DNA of 64,000 nucleotides, from the NCBI GenBank assembly GCA_043228905.1, contig JBHGNT010000006.1, positions 23,002,001-23,066,000 of the forward strand, read 5' to 3'. Shown piece after piece: positions 54,713-64,000 of this stretch. The position numbers were made by a program, and so were the translations under genes. The notes below the pieces were generated by a model, which was not told the DNA's origin, searched no databases, and was given only the letters and a program-made list of their open reading frames with translations. The stretch's first letter is position 1. Every line of letters starts with the position of its first letter. This DNA comes from Azolla caroliniana. Its lineage: Eukaryota; Polypodiophyta.

Positions 54713-55496
54713 ATGAGGGGAAGCAAGCTTGCGGAAGCCATGGTGGAAGCCGTTGATTGGCTAGTGAGCGCCCGTGAGGGCACGGGTGCCCTTGACAGGG
54801 CCATAGAAACAGTTGTCGACACGATAGGCCGATTCAGCGGGACGAACGTGACAAGCTATCTCAAGGCCTACCGGGCCGAAATGATAATGAGGGACATTCT
54901 GGAGGATAGAGGACTGTCTGGATCCCCTCGGGTGGTGACGCCGACCATCCACGCGGAGGTGCTCGAGGTGCAGGCCGGTTGCCGTACTTGGGAGGAGTTT
55001 GAAGGAGGACTTCTAGAGAGGTACGAGTTCGATGACTCACTCTGGCAATCGAAGTGGGAGTTTATGGATTGGGTCGAAAGCCCTGGAAAGAGGAGGAACA
55101 CGTCAGTCCTCCTCCAGGAATTCGAGAAACAGTTTGCTCGGCTCTCGGCCCTAGGCAGGACCGTGCTCAATACGAGCCGTGTCCTGTTGTTCATCAAGTC
55201 CGTGGAGGTGCAGGATCAGGAGACCTGTGGGTCTCATATTGGAGACAGACGATTTGCTCACGGCCGACTGGGCCATCGTGGAAGCGGCCTGCCAAAACTA
55301 CGAGATTCTGGTGGAAGATAAGCGAGTAGAAAAGGGTGGAGGAGTCGGACCATTTGGCCGGTATGAGACGCGGAGCATGTCGAAGAGAAATGACACCGGC
55401 GGTCCCGGCTTACTGGAAAAACCGAAACCAGCGGGCTATCGGCTAGGCTTAGAAATAGAGAAGGCGACGGAATTACGGAAAGTCCTTGAAGAATGA
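54713..55496 (+). pseudogene. Gypsy G gag remnant 2
   Basis: Open from ATG 54713 (MRGSKLAEAMVEAVDWL), with TSYLKAYRAEMIMRDILED, FEGGLLERYEFDDSL and EFMDWVESPGKRR, then FEKQFARLSALGRTVLN. The last blocks are shared with gag at 811-1 (FESRFGRLSARDQTIL). A frameshift near 55230 leads into another frame (TDDLLTADWAIVEAACQNYEIL) up to TGA at 55494-55496. Confidence 0.75.
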
Positions 55497-55531
55497 ATCC
55501 TTGACAACAGGGTGGAGCGTCTCTGAGGGAA

Positions 55532-56150
55532 GTGTTGGGACTCGTGAAGAAGGAGTTCCACGGCTCCATCGTAGACTTGGTGAAGCGTAAATGGCTCGCG
55601 TCGGATCCAGAGCCAGAAAACCCCATGGAAGTGCGAATGACATACTTAGATGACGCGACCGTCGAAGATGAATTGGCAGATAGGTATTACTCGAAGCTAC
55701 ATTGGGTGAGAGCGACTACGGAGATCCCCGTCCGGATCGAGAACGTTCAAGAGCCAATGCTGACCTTGATAGACCATGGATCCAAAATCAACCTAATGTC
55801 GATGGATTTTTACAAAAAGGGGAAGTGGTCGATCAATACCAAGTATGGGTGGAAAATACATGTGGGTACGGAGGAGCTACACGGGCCGTGACCAAATGTA
55901 CGCGTGAAGATTAGTGATGTCGAGATCGATCAACACTTTTTCGTGCAAGAGACTTCCTCGCACTCGGTGATCCTCGGAAAACCATACATTATAACGGCCT
56001 GTATGGAGGCCAAAGTGTTGGACAACGGTTCCGCATGCGCGCGGGTGAAGAGCCAAGACAGACGTCATTTCGTCCAATTTTTGATTGGGCGACCGAATCA
56101 CGAGTGTAACTGTGAATCTCTTGGTTGGAATGACCGAGAGGATATTTAGA
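55532..56150 (+). pseudogene. Gypsy G aspartic protease region
   Basis: MTYLDDATVEDELADRYY is followed by PMLTLIDHGSKINLMSMDFY, the position of the retroviral-type D-T/S-G motif. Here it reads D-H-G, which may be typical of this family or a substitution. VILGKPYIITACMEAKVLDN then gives the expected second half of the protease fold. TGA at about 55889 interrupts between these blocks. Confidence 0.7.
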
Positions 56151-56349
56151 GAGGCCTATCAAGGCATGGGGCCGCGATAGTTTAGACACCCCGGAGAAAC
56201 CCCACACATGTACCATAGATTGGAAATTTTGGTTCTCCGACAACAGAGGTTGTACTATAATCAACATCAGAGGCCGAGAAAAAAAGTGGGTCGAAGAGAG
56301 TTTAAGGGCGTGTGGTGCCCTTAGCTCCGAAGATGAGATCAGTGGTGCC

Positions 56350-57580
56350 GTGAAGGTGGTCTTTTTTGACGACACCCTTGGAGAGATCGGGAGGGTAGCC
56401 GATGAAGGCCTGAGCGAAGACCGGGTAATTCCGGTCAATTCCGTGGAAGTGTACGAATTCATTGCGAACTTCGAGAAGAAGGTCAGGTCGGAGAAGATTG
56501 TGGACCGGAAGGTGAGACCTGTTGCGGCTACCTTGCCGGAGGACAGCGAAGAGCGGATGAAAGGGGTCGTGTTAGACCCAAGTTTGCGGAATCCGGCCAG
56601 CATAGGGCATCGGTTCTCCGACGAGACACTACGGGAGCTGAAGATCGGTCGGGGTGGCTTCCTATTGCCCATAGAAGAGGATCAAAAGACACGGGACGAC
56701 CTTCGCATTGTCACCGAATGAGATCGGGTGCGTCGACCCGACAACCATATAGTCGATGGTTAGCTTCACGGTACCGCATGTGCCATGCAATCTCAAACCA
56801 ATTCTGGTACCTAGAGTGCACATACTGAGGCTGATGGGGTTGCTGAAGCAGAAGGTGGAGATGGGCATCCTCGAGCCGTCGAGTGCCCCATATTCGAATC
56901 GGTGGTTTACGGTGCCGAAAAAGAATGGCACATTGCGCTTCATTTAGGACTTGCAGCCAGTCAATAATGTGACCATTCGGAACGCAGGGATCGGGCCAAC
57001 CTTCGATGAGTTCGCTAATGCCTTCGCTGGAAGGTCGATCTACTCGGTTGGAGATCTGTACTTAGGATATGATCAATTCCAACTAGCCATAGAGAGTAGG
57101 GATATTACGACTATGCGGACCACTCTCGCCTTAGTGCGGATGTTTACGCTGCCAGAAGGAGGAACCCACTTGGTGCCGCACATGGTGAATGCGATGAACA
57201 AAGTGTTGAGGGACTACATCCCGGACACCACCGATCAAGGGATGTCTAGTAGAAGAGAAGATTAAATCGGTTGGACCAGACGGATGCCGGAAGTTCGTGA
57301 CGGACCATATCAACAATTGCGAGAAGGTGCTATAGAAGCTCGAGGTTGCATGACTCACCTTCTCTGGAGAGAAGTCGACTTTCGGGTAGTCCGATATCTT
57401 GGTGGTTGGGCACTTGTGCGGGCCATACGGCCGGAAACCGTCTCCGGCTAAGGTGGAAGCCATCTCGGCAATGAGAGAAGAATGCAAGTCGGTTACGGAG
57501 GTCTGGAGATTCCTGGGGGCATGCATGTTCTACCATATCTGGATTCCACATTACACACACGTTGCAGAGCCGCTCTATGG
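56350..57580 (+). pseudogene. Gypsy G reverse transcriptase, truncated by element E
   Basis: After a linker (56350-56720, Glu/Asp-rich), RT appears: LLKQKVEMGILEPSSAPYSN, RWFTVPKKNGTLRFI, TAG at 56946, DLQPVNNVTIRNAGIGPTFDE and IYSVGDLYLGYDQFQLAIES. The thumb/connection text follows in shifted frames (HINNCEKVL at 57308, then GHLCGPYGRKPSPAKVEAIS and RRFLGACMFY-like text at about 57500). The YxDD region is lost between 57190 and 57250. At 57580 the protein stops in the block HVAEPLYG, where element E begins. Confidence 0.78.
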
Positions 57581-58277
57581 TGTCGTGAAGATTTCCGGCT
57601 ATCGTGTGAAACCGGGGTGGAATAGGGCAAGTCGGTGGTGTGCAACATGTGCACATGTATAGTAGGAAAATGGTGTATAGAATAAAGGGGGAGTATTTGT
57701 CCCACATTGTAACGTCTCTTCCTCATTGGGCTATAAAAGGAAGGGGTTGCCCATTTTGTGTTAGGAGGTGTATACCATTAGATCTAGGGTTTGGTAGTTT
57801 TCTCTTCTTCTTACTTTCTTTAGGGTTTCATTTAGTTCTTCTTCTTTGTCGTCGTGTGCGTTGAGAGTTCGTGTCTATTTAGGGTTTGCTTCCGCTCGAT
57901 CTCCAGTGCAAGACCCCGCTTGGCGGGACGAGCCCGAGAGCTCCCCGATCGGCGGCTTGGCAATAGACTATTGTTGTAACTCAACCTACCTTGGTTCGGC
58001 TCAAAGCCGGGGTTATATTTTTCCCTTGTAATATATATACTCTTATCTGCTTGTGCATATTGGTGTAATTGGTGGTGTTGGGAGCATATACCCTTGTTCC
58101 CTACGCATAAGAGTCGGTGTCGCGTGCATGCTCTCTCTCTTTTCTCTGTCTCTCTCTCTCTTGTGTTCGGTTGCGTCCAGGACGTGTCCGGAGTCGGTTT
58201 CTCGGCATCCCTTCCTCCCTCATCCGAGACCGCCGTGGTCTTACCCCTTCTACATGCACGGGCCTAATAATGCGACA
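57581..58277 (+). mobile_element. Element E 5' LTR
   Basis: About 697 bp from TGTCGTGAAG to GCGACA. It has a TATA box (gctataaaagg, about 57729) and a downstream TC-rich region. The first 144 bp match 61993-62136. Confidence 0.75.
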
Positions 58278-58281
58278 TCTT

Positions 58282-58297
58282 TGGTGAACCCCACGTG
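58282..58297 (+). promoter_or_regulatory. Element E primer-binding site
   Basis: TGGTGAACCCCACGTG, one base different from the site at 830-845, four bases after the LTR end. Confidence 0.7.
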
Positions 58298-58315
58298 AAA
58301 GGGCGGCAAGGGAGA

Positions 58316-59261
58316 ATGGAGTTGGAAGAAGACGACTTCACGCAACTTTTTGTCGAAGCGGTGAGGGAGTTTAGACGAGCAACAACAAGAAGAGCGACGG
58401 CGCAACAAGCTGTTGAGCGAGTGGTCGAAAGCGTCGGCCGTTTCAACAGGGACAACGTCCCATTCTACTTGGAAGCCTACACTACGGAAATAGAGGAGCA
58501 AGATGTAGACGAGGCATTCAGGTTGGAGTTCTTCTGTCGTCGTCCGTATGCACGCGGAAGTGAAGGAGCTCCGAGAAGCTCATAGTTCATGGGAGGCCTT
58601 CGAAGAGGCGCTCCTGTAGGCATATGGAGGACGGCGGAAGAGCCGGGAACGACGTGGCTTCGACCAGTGAGTGGTATTGATGAAGACCCACCGGGGCGCA
58701 ATGAAGGTGTTCCGAGAGTTCGAGCGACGACTGGCTCGGCTCCTGGAGCGGGAGCAAGGTTTGGTGGGGGCGGACAAAGTCCTGTTGTTCGTTAGGTTGA
58801 TCGACTGAGTGGAACGGGAGGCCATCGGGATTGAGCTCGAAGACGAGGACGGAGCGAATGGCCTTACGGAGGACTGGTCAAAGGTCAGAAGGGTATGCCA
58901 ACGGCTAGATGACGAAAATGCTGAGAAGGGAAGGAGGTAGGCGCGTGACGATGCGCCATCACAGAAGGAAGAGGGTGAACGACAAAGAGAGTCGGCAAGG
59001 CTCGGCTTCGGGGCCAGGATGGCGGAGGCATACGCAACTCTTGAGGAAATGCTCGAGGAAGAGGAAACATCAAGGCCGCAAGCTAATGCCGAGGAGACGG
59101 ACTTGCCCCACAAGATGGCAGAAGCTCGGTACAACGGTACCACGGGAGAGGGTGCAGAACAAAATGCCCTCTCCGCTTGTAGAGATAGAATGGCCAAGGA
59201 CAAGGTCGAGATAGCAATCGCAGAATCGGAATGTTGGGACTGGCGGTTTTGGGCATGTTAG
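58316..59261 (+). pseudogene. Element E gag, decayed
   Basis: Starts ATG 58316 (MELEEDDFTQLFVEAVREF). Family blocks are RFNRDNVPFYLEAY, then, after a frameshift near 58530, HSSWEAFEEALL and FREFERRLARLL. A Glu-rich tail (MAEAYATLEEMLEEEETS, 59019-59100) resembles the coiled end of gag at 811-1. TAG at about 58617, TGA at about 58669 and 58805, and TAG at 58939 interrupt it. Confidence 0.72.
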
Positions 59262-59379
59262 CCCGGAACTCCGGACATTAGAGAAGCAAGCCGAGGGAGG
59301 TCTTACGCAATCGAGAAGAAGTTGGCCACTAACCACGAGGAGCCGGCGGCTATGGACAAGGGTGTAAACAGGACAGGCG

Positions 59380-61440
59380 GTTCTATGCGTCTCCCCATGC
59401 TTGCTGCCGAGACGATTGTAGTCGGGCCCAAGTGCCCACGTGAGTCCCAAGAGGAGGAAGGCGGCGGCATGAGACCAAGAATTGCCGATGAGACGATATG
59501 GGCAAGGAATAGACAAGAGCCCTTGGAACCGCTTTCGGAGAACTCGTCATTTGGGCCGTTACACCCACGTGAAACCGAGGAGATGGATGACCGTATCAAG
59601 AAGTCCTCGCACGATGCCAGCGAAAACAGATGGGGAGTAGCCCACGAGAAGGTCGAAGAAGGAACAAAGAAAAGACCCAACCGGGGACCTAACTGCGCGG
59701 CACTCCGATTCGGGTGGAGCGCGATCTAGTCGTGGATTGTTCGACTAGGGCCAGAATTGGCATGAAGGTGCCGATACAGGAGAGGGTGTGGAACAGGCCT
59801 CCCTCTTTTACATGGGGAGAAAGACCGACCGGGCAAAGGTCAGGAATCAAAGGGAAGATGATCGAGGGTACAGAACGAGTCCAGCAGGATCGGAATCGGG
59901 GCCGAAACTCCGGACATTGGAGAATCAAGCCCAGGCAGGGCTTGATCGATCATAGAGCGGATGCTATCCACCGGCACCACTAAAAGGGTCGGTGGCCCCA
60001 GATGAGTCGTTCCGAAATCGGTGTGCCCACATCTTCACTGGAGACTTCAGCAATTCGGCCGGCGTGGCAACGTGAGACCGAAAGAGAAGGGAGATGGAGG
60101 CGGGAGCATGGCAAGGAGAGTGACGACGAGTTCAGGAGAAGTATAAGGGACGAAGCAGAGAACGAAGACCGGTCCTATGGATCACCTCACACCGGGCTAG
60201 AGACTTAGGCGGTCGGAATCATATCCGATGTAAGACCAAGATAATAACGATGGCGGCAGGAGAATGGGACCCGGTAATCTAGAGAATGACGGACGGATGC
60301 AGACGAGAACGGGGAGGAGCAGACTTCTGGATAACTGATTCGGAAGAGAGGAGAGAGTAGGCCTACGAAGAGACCAGGGACACGATATGTCGATACCATG
60401 GGAAAGGGTGTGGAGCTAGCCCAAGGAGGATCCTTCACACCGGTTCTAAGACTCCAACGGTCGGCCCAAGAGCCGGCGTGAGACCTAGAGTAAGGAACAG
60501 TGGAAGCGAGGGGATGAAGTCAAAGGACTAAGGATGGGCAGTTTGCGGAGATCCTTACACCGATCCGGCGGTCGGCCCGAGAACCCGCGTGAGTCCTATC
60601 GGAAGGGACGGTGGCGGCATGTGAACGTGACCAACAGAAAAGGCCGGTAACCGGTACATCGGTACCACGGGAGAGGGTGCGGAGCGAGTATCCCTATTGA
60701 CATGCGGAGAAGGACGACACAGGAAGGGGTCGGGAAGACGAGAAGCCAAAAGGAGGATCCTTCCCACCGGATCTAGGTACATTGACAATCGGCATCGGAG
60801 CCGACGTAAGACCAAGAGACTGACGATGGTGGCGAGGGGACAAAGGCAAAGACAGCGATGGGCAGTCTACAGAGATCCTCAGACCGATCCGGCGGTCGGC
60901 CTCAGTGCCGGCGTGAGTCCTATAGGAGAGAGCGGTGGCGGCAGGTGAAAGTGACCCACTGAAGACGCCGACGCGGAGGTCGAGACTACGACAAGAGAAA
61001 AATGACAAGTGATCCTGTCGTGACCTTACAAACACCGTTTCTAGACACTCTGACGGTTGGCCCAAGAGTCGGCGTGAGACCTAGAGTAAGGAACGGTGGC
61101 GGCAGCAAGGCGGGCAACCGAGACGGCAGAAGGGGAGGTCCCACAGAGATCCTCACACCGATCCGGTAGTCGGCCCGAGTGCCGGCGTGAGTCCTATAGG
61201 AAAGGACGGTGATGGCAGGAGAACGTGATCGGAAGACGGTCGAAAGAAGAAGGAAAGAAAGGCGATCCTATGGGATCCTCACACTGATCCGGAGACATCG
61301 GCAGTTCGAGTCAACATGGCAACGTGAGCCCGAGTGTGAAGGATGGTAGCGGTAAGAAAGGGGAACCAGCGATGCAGGAAGAGTGGACCGGCAACTGACA
61401 ACGCCAGAGTTGACGAGGGTCAAACCCTTACGGGCCAGTT
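59380..61440 (+). repeat. Irregular array of hairpin modules in element E
   Basis: Modules of about 60 bp recur with the core cggtcggcccgagtgccggc followed by gtgagtcctatagga or gtgagacctagagtaagg and then acggtggcggcagg. Clear copies start near 60205, 60440, 60560, 60775, 60880, 61050 and 61160, with weaker ones near 59405, 60040 and 61290. From 60430 to 61200 two subtypes (gagacctagag and gagtcctatag) alternate with spacing 115-135 and 145-205 bp. The core forms a short stem CGGC...GCCG, conserved by paired changes in copies such as GGGC...GCCC and TCGGA...TCCGA. No frame is conserved across copies. Confidence 0.6.
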
Positions 61441-62136
61441 ACAGTTTCGGAAGGAAGCCGGTGAGGGGTAAGCACTGAGCGGAACAAGAGACGTGCGAGT
61501 GGCCATCAAGGGCCGAAGCAAGCACAAGTACGGGACGACGTTCAGCAGAGGCGGTGCCGAACAAGGCGGAAGATGCCACACAGCACAACGACCATAGAGG
61601 GAACAAGGAGTGCGTATTGGGGTCACCTGAGGACCGAAGAACGAACGCGCATTCGGGGAACAATAGTGGCACATGGGAAGAACCAACGGAGGGACAAGCG
61701 CGGCACGCAAGGCGTGGAATCTGGCGGACAAAGTCGGACTGGCCAGGTCGGCAACGGCGTCCGGGAGGACCGATCAGGGAGGAAGGTGCGAATGTCGGAT
61801 ATGGTGGATCGGGTAGAGTTGGCGGGTCGGGGCCAGTAAGGAGCCAACATGACGAATCGGCGCCGACAAGGGACCAACGAGACGGTCGGGTGCTGGTAAG
61901 GCGGAGGACCCGGTTAATCACCGTCGCCGAAATCTCTCACCCTTTTCCTTTCTTGGCACATACCAGTGGATGTGCGGTTTGGTGGGGGTGGATGTCGTGA
62001 AGATTTCCAGCTATAGTGTGAAACCGGGGTGATATAGGGCAAGTCGGTGGTGTGCAACATGTGCACATGTAGTAGGAAAACAATGTATAGAATAAAGGGG
62101 GAGTATTTGTCCCACATTGTAACGTCTCTCCCTCCT

Positions 62137-62542
62137 TGTGTTAATCCTAGGGCCGGACAACAGCCTAACACAAGGTGTCCACTTAAGACACTTCACCAAA
62201 GGGTGGTACGGTAGAATGACTTACGGCACAATGCTTAATTAGACCTTAATCGATTACTTAACAATACATCATTAACACGCGTAAGATATAACAATGAGTA
62301 TAGAACGGTAATCAATGCTAAAAGATTAAAGCAATAAGTTCTATTAATTATCCGCTCTCGATTACATTGTAATCGGGCCTTTATATAGGTCTCCGGTGCG
62401 AAATACAAAACTGTGCCAAAAGGCACCCTTACGGGATCGGTCCGGATCCGGATCGGCATACCGATTCCAGTCCGTCCGTCCACATCTTCTCATATATTAA
62501 TATTAATTACAACAGTTCCCGAATAAACTATTCCTTTTCACA
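62137..62542 (-). mobile_element. LTR of a minus-strand element (its 3' LTR)
   Basis: On the minus strand it runs from TGTGAAAAGG to GGATTAACACA, about 406 bp, with a TATA box (cctatataaagg, about 62395 on the plus strand as tttatatagg). Purine-rich AAGAAGGCTTAAGGAGG lies just before its start on that strand. It interrupts the 3' LTR of element E. The possible 5-bp duplication CTCCT (62132-62136) cannot be checked because the other end is outside the window. Confidence 0.6.
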
Positions 62543-62638
62543 CTCTGGTTTGGACCTCCTTAAGCCTTCTTGCCAGCCGGTAACACATGGCATGCCTGTG
62601 GGACAGTACCTTGTACGTCGAACCCATTATCCAACCCT

Positions 62639-64000
62639 TTACGCTTCGTCCAAAATGTTCAGAATGCTTTGCTCCAGAATTTCCAATGGCTCGTCGGGAA
62701 TTTGTTGTTGCTGTTGTGGCCACTGTTCCGTTTGTGGCTGTGGCTGCTCCGTCTGTGCCTTCTCCGTTTGGGGTTGCGGCTCCGTTTGTTGCTCTGGCAC
62801 CGACGTTTCCTTCATTGGTTCCTTCTCTGGCTGACTGACCCGAGTCTGGTCCCCGTCTGGTCCTAGTACCGACGACGGTTCCTCATCACTAAGGTTGATC
62901 GTTGCCTCCTTTCTCGCTCATATCGACAACGACGGTTCCTCTTCCCGACGATGGTTCCTCTTCCCGACGACGGTTCCTCTTCCCGAAGCCAAGACCGCTC
63001 ATATCTCTCAAACTGGATTTGAGCCTCCAACCGATCGTCGTCTAGTTGAGCTACGAGCTGCCGGACCTGCACCAATTGTTCATCCGCCAAGACTGTGAAA
63101 TCTTTAGCCAACTCATCCCTTATGGTGGTGAAGTCCTCGGATGTCAGCCTAAAATAGTCATCACCCTCCTTCCACCGGTTTTCCACGTCCGCCCTGAGCA
63201 ATTGGAGTTCCGCCGTATTTTGCGCCCATTTCGTCCACCAACGCACAAAGCTATCGTCAATCAAGCTTTTGGTCTTAATGAGCCATGACCAGAGGATGCA
63301 CTGCATCCGTTCGGCTCCCATCCGTGATTTATTTTCTGCGGCTTGTCGCTCCTCTTTCAATTGCTTGATGATTCGGACCGTGTGCACCTCCTGCTCCCTA
63401 TAATGCGACAATTGATTTTGATAGGTTGTTTGCAACCTCTGTAATACCATTGTCGCTCTTTCCTTGTCTTCATGGTTCTGTTTGTGGAGCTCCATCCGGT
63501 CATTCGCCGCTTCCTCCAATAGCTTGGAACTCTCAGCTCGTTCTTTGGCGAGTGCCGTCGTGGCCCTATCAACTTCATGCCGGAGCTCGGCCATCTGTTC
63601 CTGTTGTTGTTTATACTCCGTCTCCAGTTGCTTGTAGTCCCGGTGCAGATGATCAAAATCATCGGTCTTCTGCTTCAGCCTCTGGTTGATCTGCCGGCGC
63701 GCGCGGTCCTCTCGATGCATCTGTTGACGGAGTTCCTCCTTCAGCCTCTCGATTTCCGTCTCCGCCATCCGTCGCAGCTTGTCTTTTTCCTGCAACAATT
63801 TCTCCTTTTCCTCCTTTAGCCGGTCGTAAGCATGATGTCCTTTACGCAGGTTTTCCTCTGCCCGGCGGACGTTCTCAACAGTCTTCTTTAATTCTTCTTC
63901 GGCCGCCTTCTTCAAGTCGCGTTCGCGGCTCCGTAATGCGTCTTGTGCGGCAAGTTCATCTCGTAATTCCGCAAGCTCTTGGGCTTGCGCCGCATCTTTC
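62639..64000 (-). pseudogene. Coiled-coil protein gene of the minus-strand element, frameshifted
   Basis: Open from the window edge (64000) to a TAG at 62863 in one frame (378 codons), so the N-terminus is outside. The visible protein is almost entirely heptad-like coiled coil rich in Glu, Lys, Arg and Gln (EKEKLLQEKDKLRRMAETEI, QRLKQKTDDFDHLHRDYKQL). A more globular part follows (LIKTKSLIDDSFVRWWTKWA; RLTSEDFTTIRDELAKDF). At about 62935-62990 three copies of a 19-bp unit (ggttcctcttcccgacgac) shift the frame. Another frame then carries on with an acidic and Gln/Pro-rich tail (PQPQTEKAQTEQPQPQTEQ) to TAA at 62639, which suggests the ancestral end. No protease, RT or integrase motif is seen. 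It occupies the position next to the 3' LTR, where an extra ORF sits in some LTR elements. Function unknown. Confidence 0.6.

Larger units (their letters stand above)
57581..62136 (+). mobile_element. Gypsy element E, nested in gypsy G RT
   Basis: 5' LTR 57581-58277 and the beginning of the 3' LTR at 61993-62136, both starting TGTCGTGAAGATTTCC. The right one is preceded by the polypurine-like GGTGGGGGTGGA. The internal part encodes only a decayed gag, followed by about 2.5 kb of repetitive sequence without protease, RT or integrase. It would therefore depend on other elements (a LARD-like or deleted gypsy). The 3' LTR is cut at 62137 by another LTR element. Confidence 0.82.

Noticed and set aside
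62550-62866. Plus-strand frames rich in Cys or Leu that look like a small secreted protein
   Set aside because: They are the complement of the Gln/Pro-rich tail of the minus-strand coiled-coil gene.

Overview
The window is nuclear DNA of a plant. The evidence is one intact three-exon A-type cytochrome P450 with plant-style GT-AG introns, together with plant-type Ty1/copia and Ty3/gypsy LTR retrotransposons, a LINE, an Au-like SINE head and CT/GA microsatellites. I cannot name the species. Nearly everything apart from the P450 (13873-15756, minus) is mobile-element sequence of different ages, much of it nested.

Layout: 1-1300, 5' end of a minus-strand gypsy element (family G). 1385-1480, SINE head. 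1635-2661, 3' end plus LTR of copia family B. 2667-6235, a deleted chromovirus (gypsy A) that interrupts an old copia remnant (6236-6725, family F). 6726-8233, a segment duplicated again at 40600-41705 plus 47283-47500; copy 1 carries a 322-bp MITE and a complete but mutated gypsy element (8234-12911). 13873-16200, the P450 gene and a tandemly duplicated upstream region. 17080-20384, decayed copia D. 20431-20900 and 26108-26262, P450 pseudogene fragments. 21001-23925, LINE. 24058-24878, a 409-bp tandem duplication. 27010-28045, copia F remnant. 28051-40325, copia C family, into which the essentially intact copia A (32917-38284, 5-bp target duplication CCCCA) has jumped. 41706-47282, full-length copia B with target duplication ATAAG.

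The most unusual part is 48514-53085. A decayed multi-exon minus-strand gene resembles a prokaryotic-type amino-DNA-methyltransferase (N4C/N6A), with the motif IV-like block upstream of the motif I-like block. A decayed plus-strand gene resembles a transposase-like family with a conserved IIDGMD core. They diverge from a spacer that contains an array of about six near-perfect palindromes (51039-51310). I propose this is the remnant of a DNA transposon that carried its own DNA methyltransferase.

53440-62136 holds successive copies of gypsy family G. Two have gag remnants, one continuing into protease and RT, and a third (E, 57581-62136) sits inside that RT. Element E carries gag followed by 2.5 kb of hairpin-containing degenerate repeats. 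Its 3' LTR is interrupted at 62137 by a minus-strand LTR element whose only visible gene encodes a long coiled-coil protein (62639-64000), frameshifted by a 19-bp triplication.

The only gene likely to serve the host is the P450. Copia A looks capable of transposition. The other elements carry stops, frameshifts or deletions.
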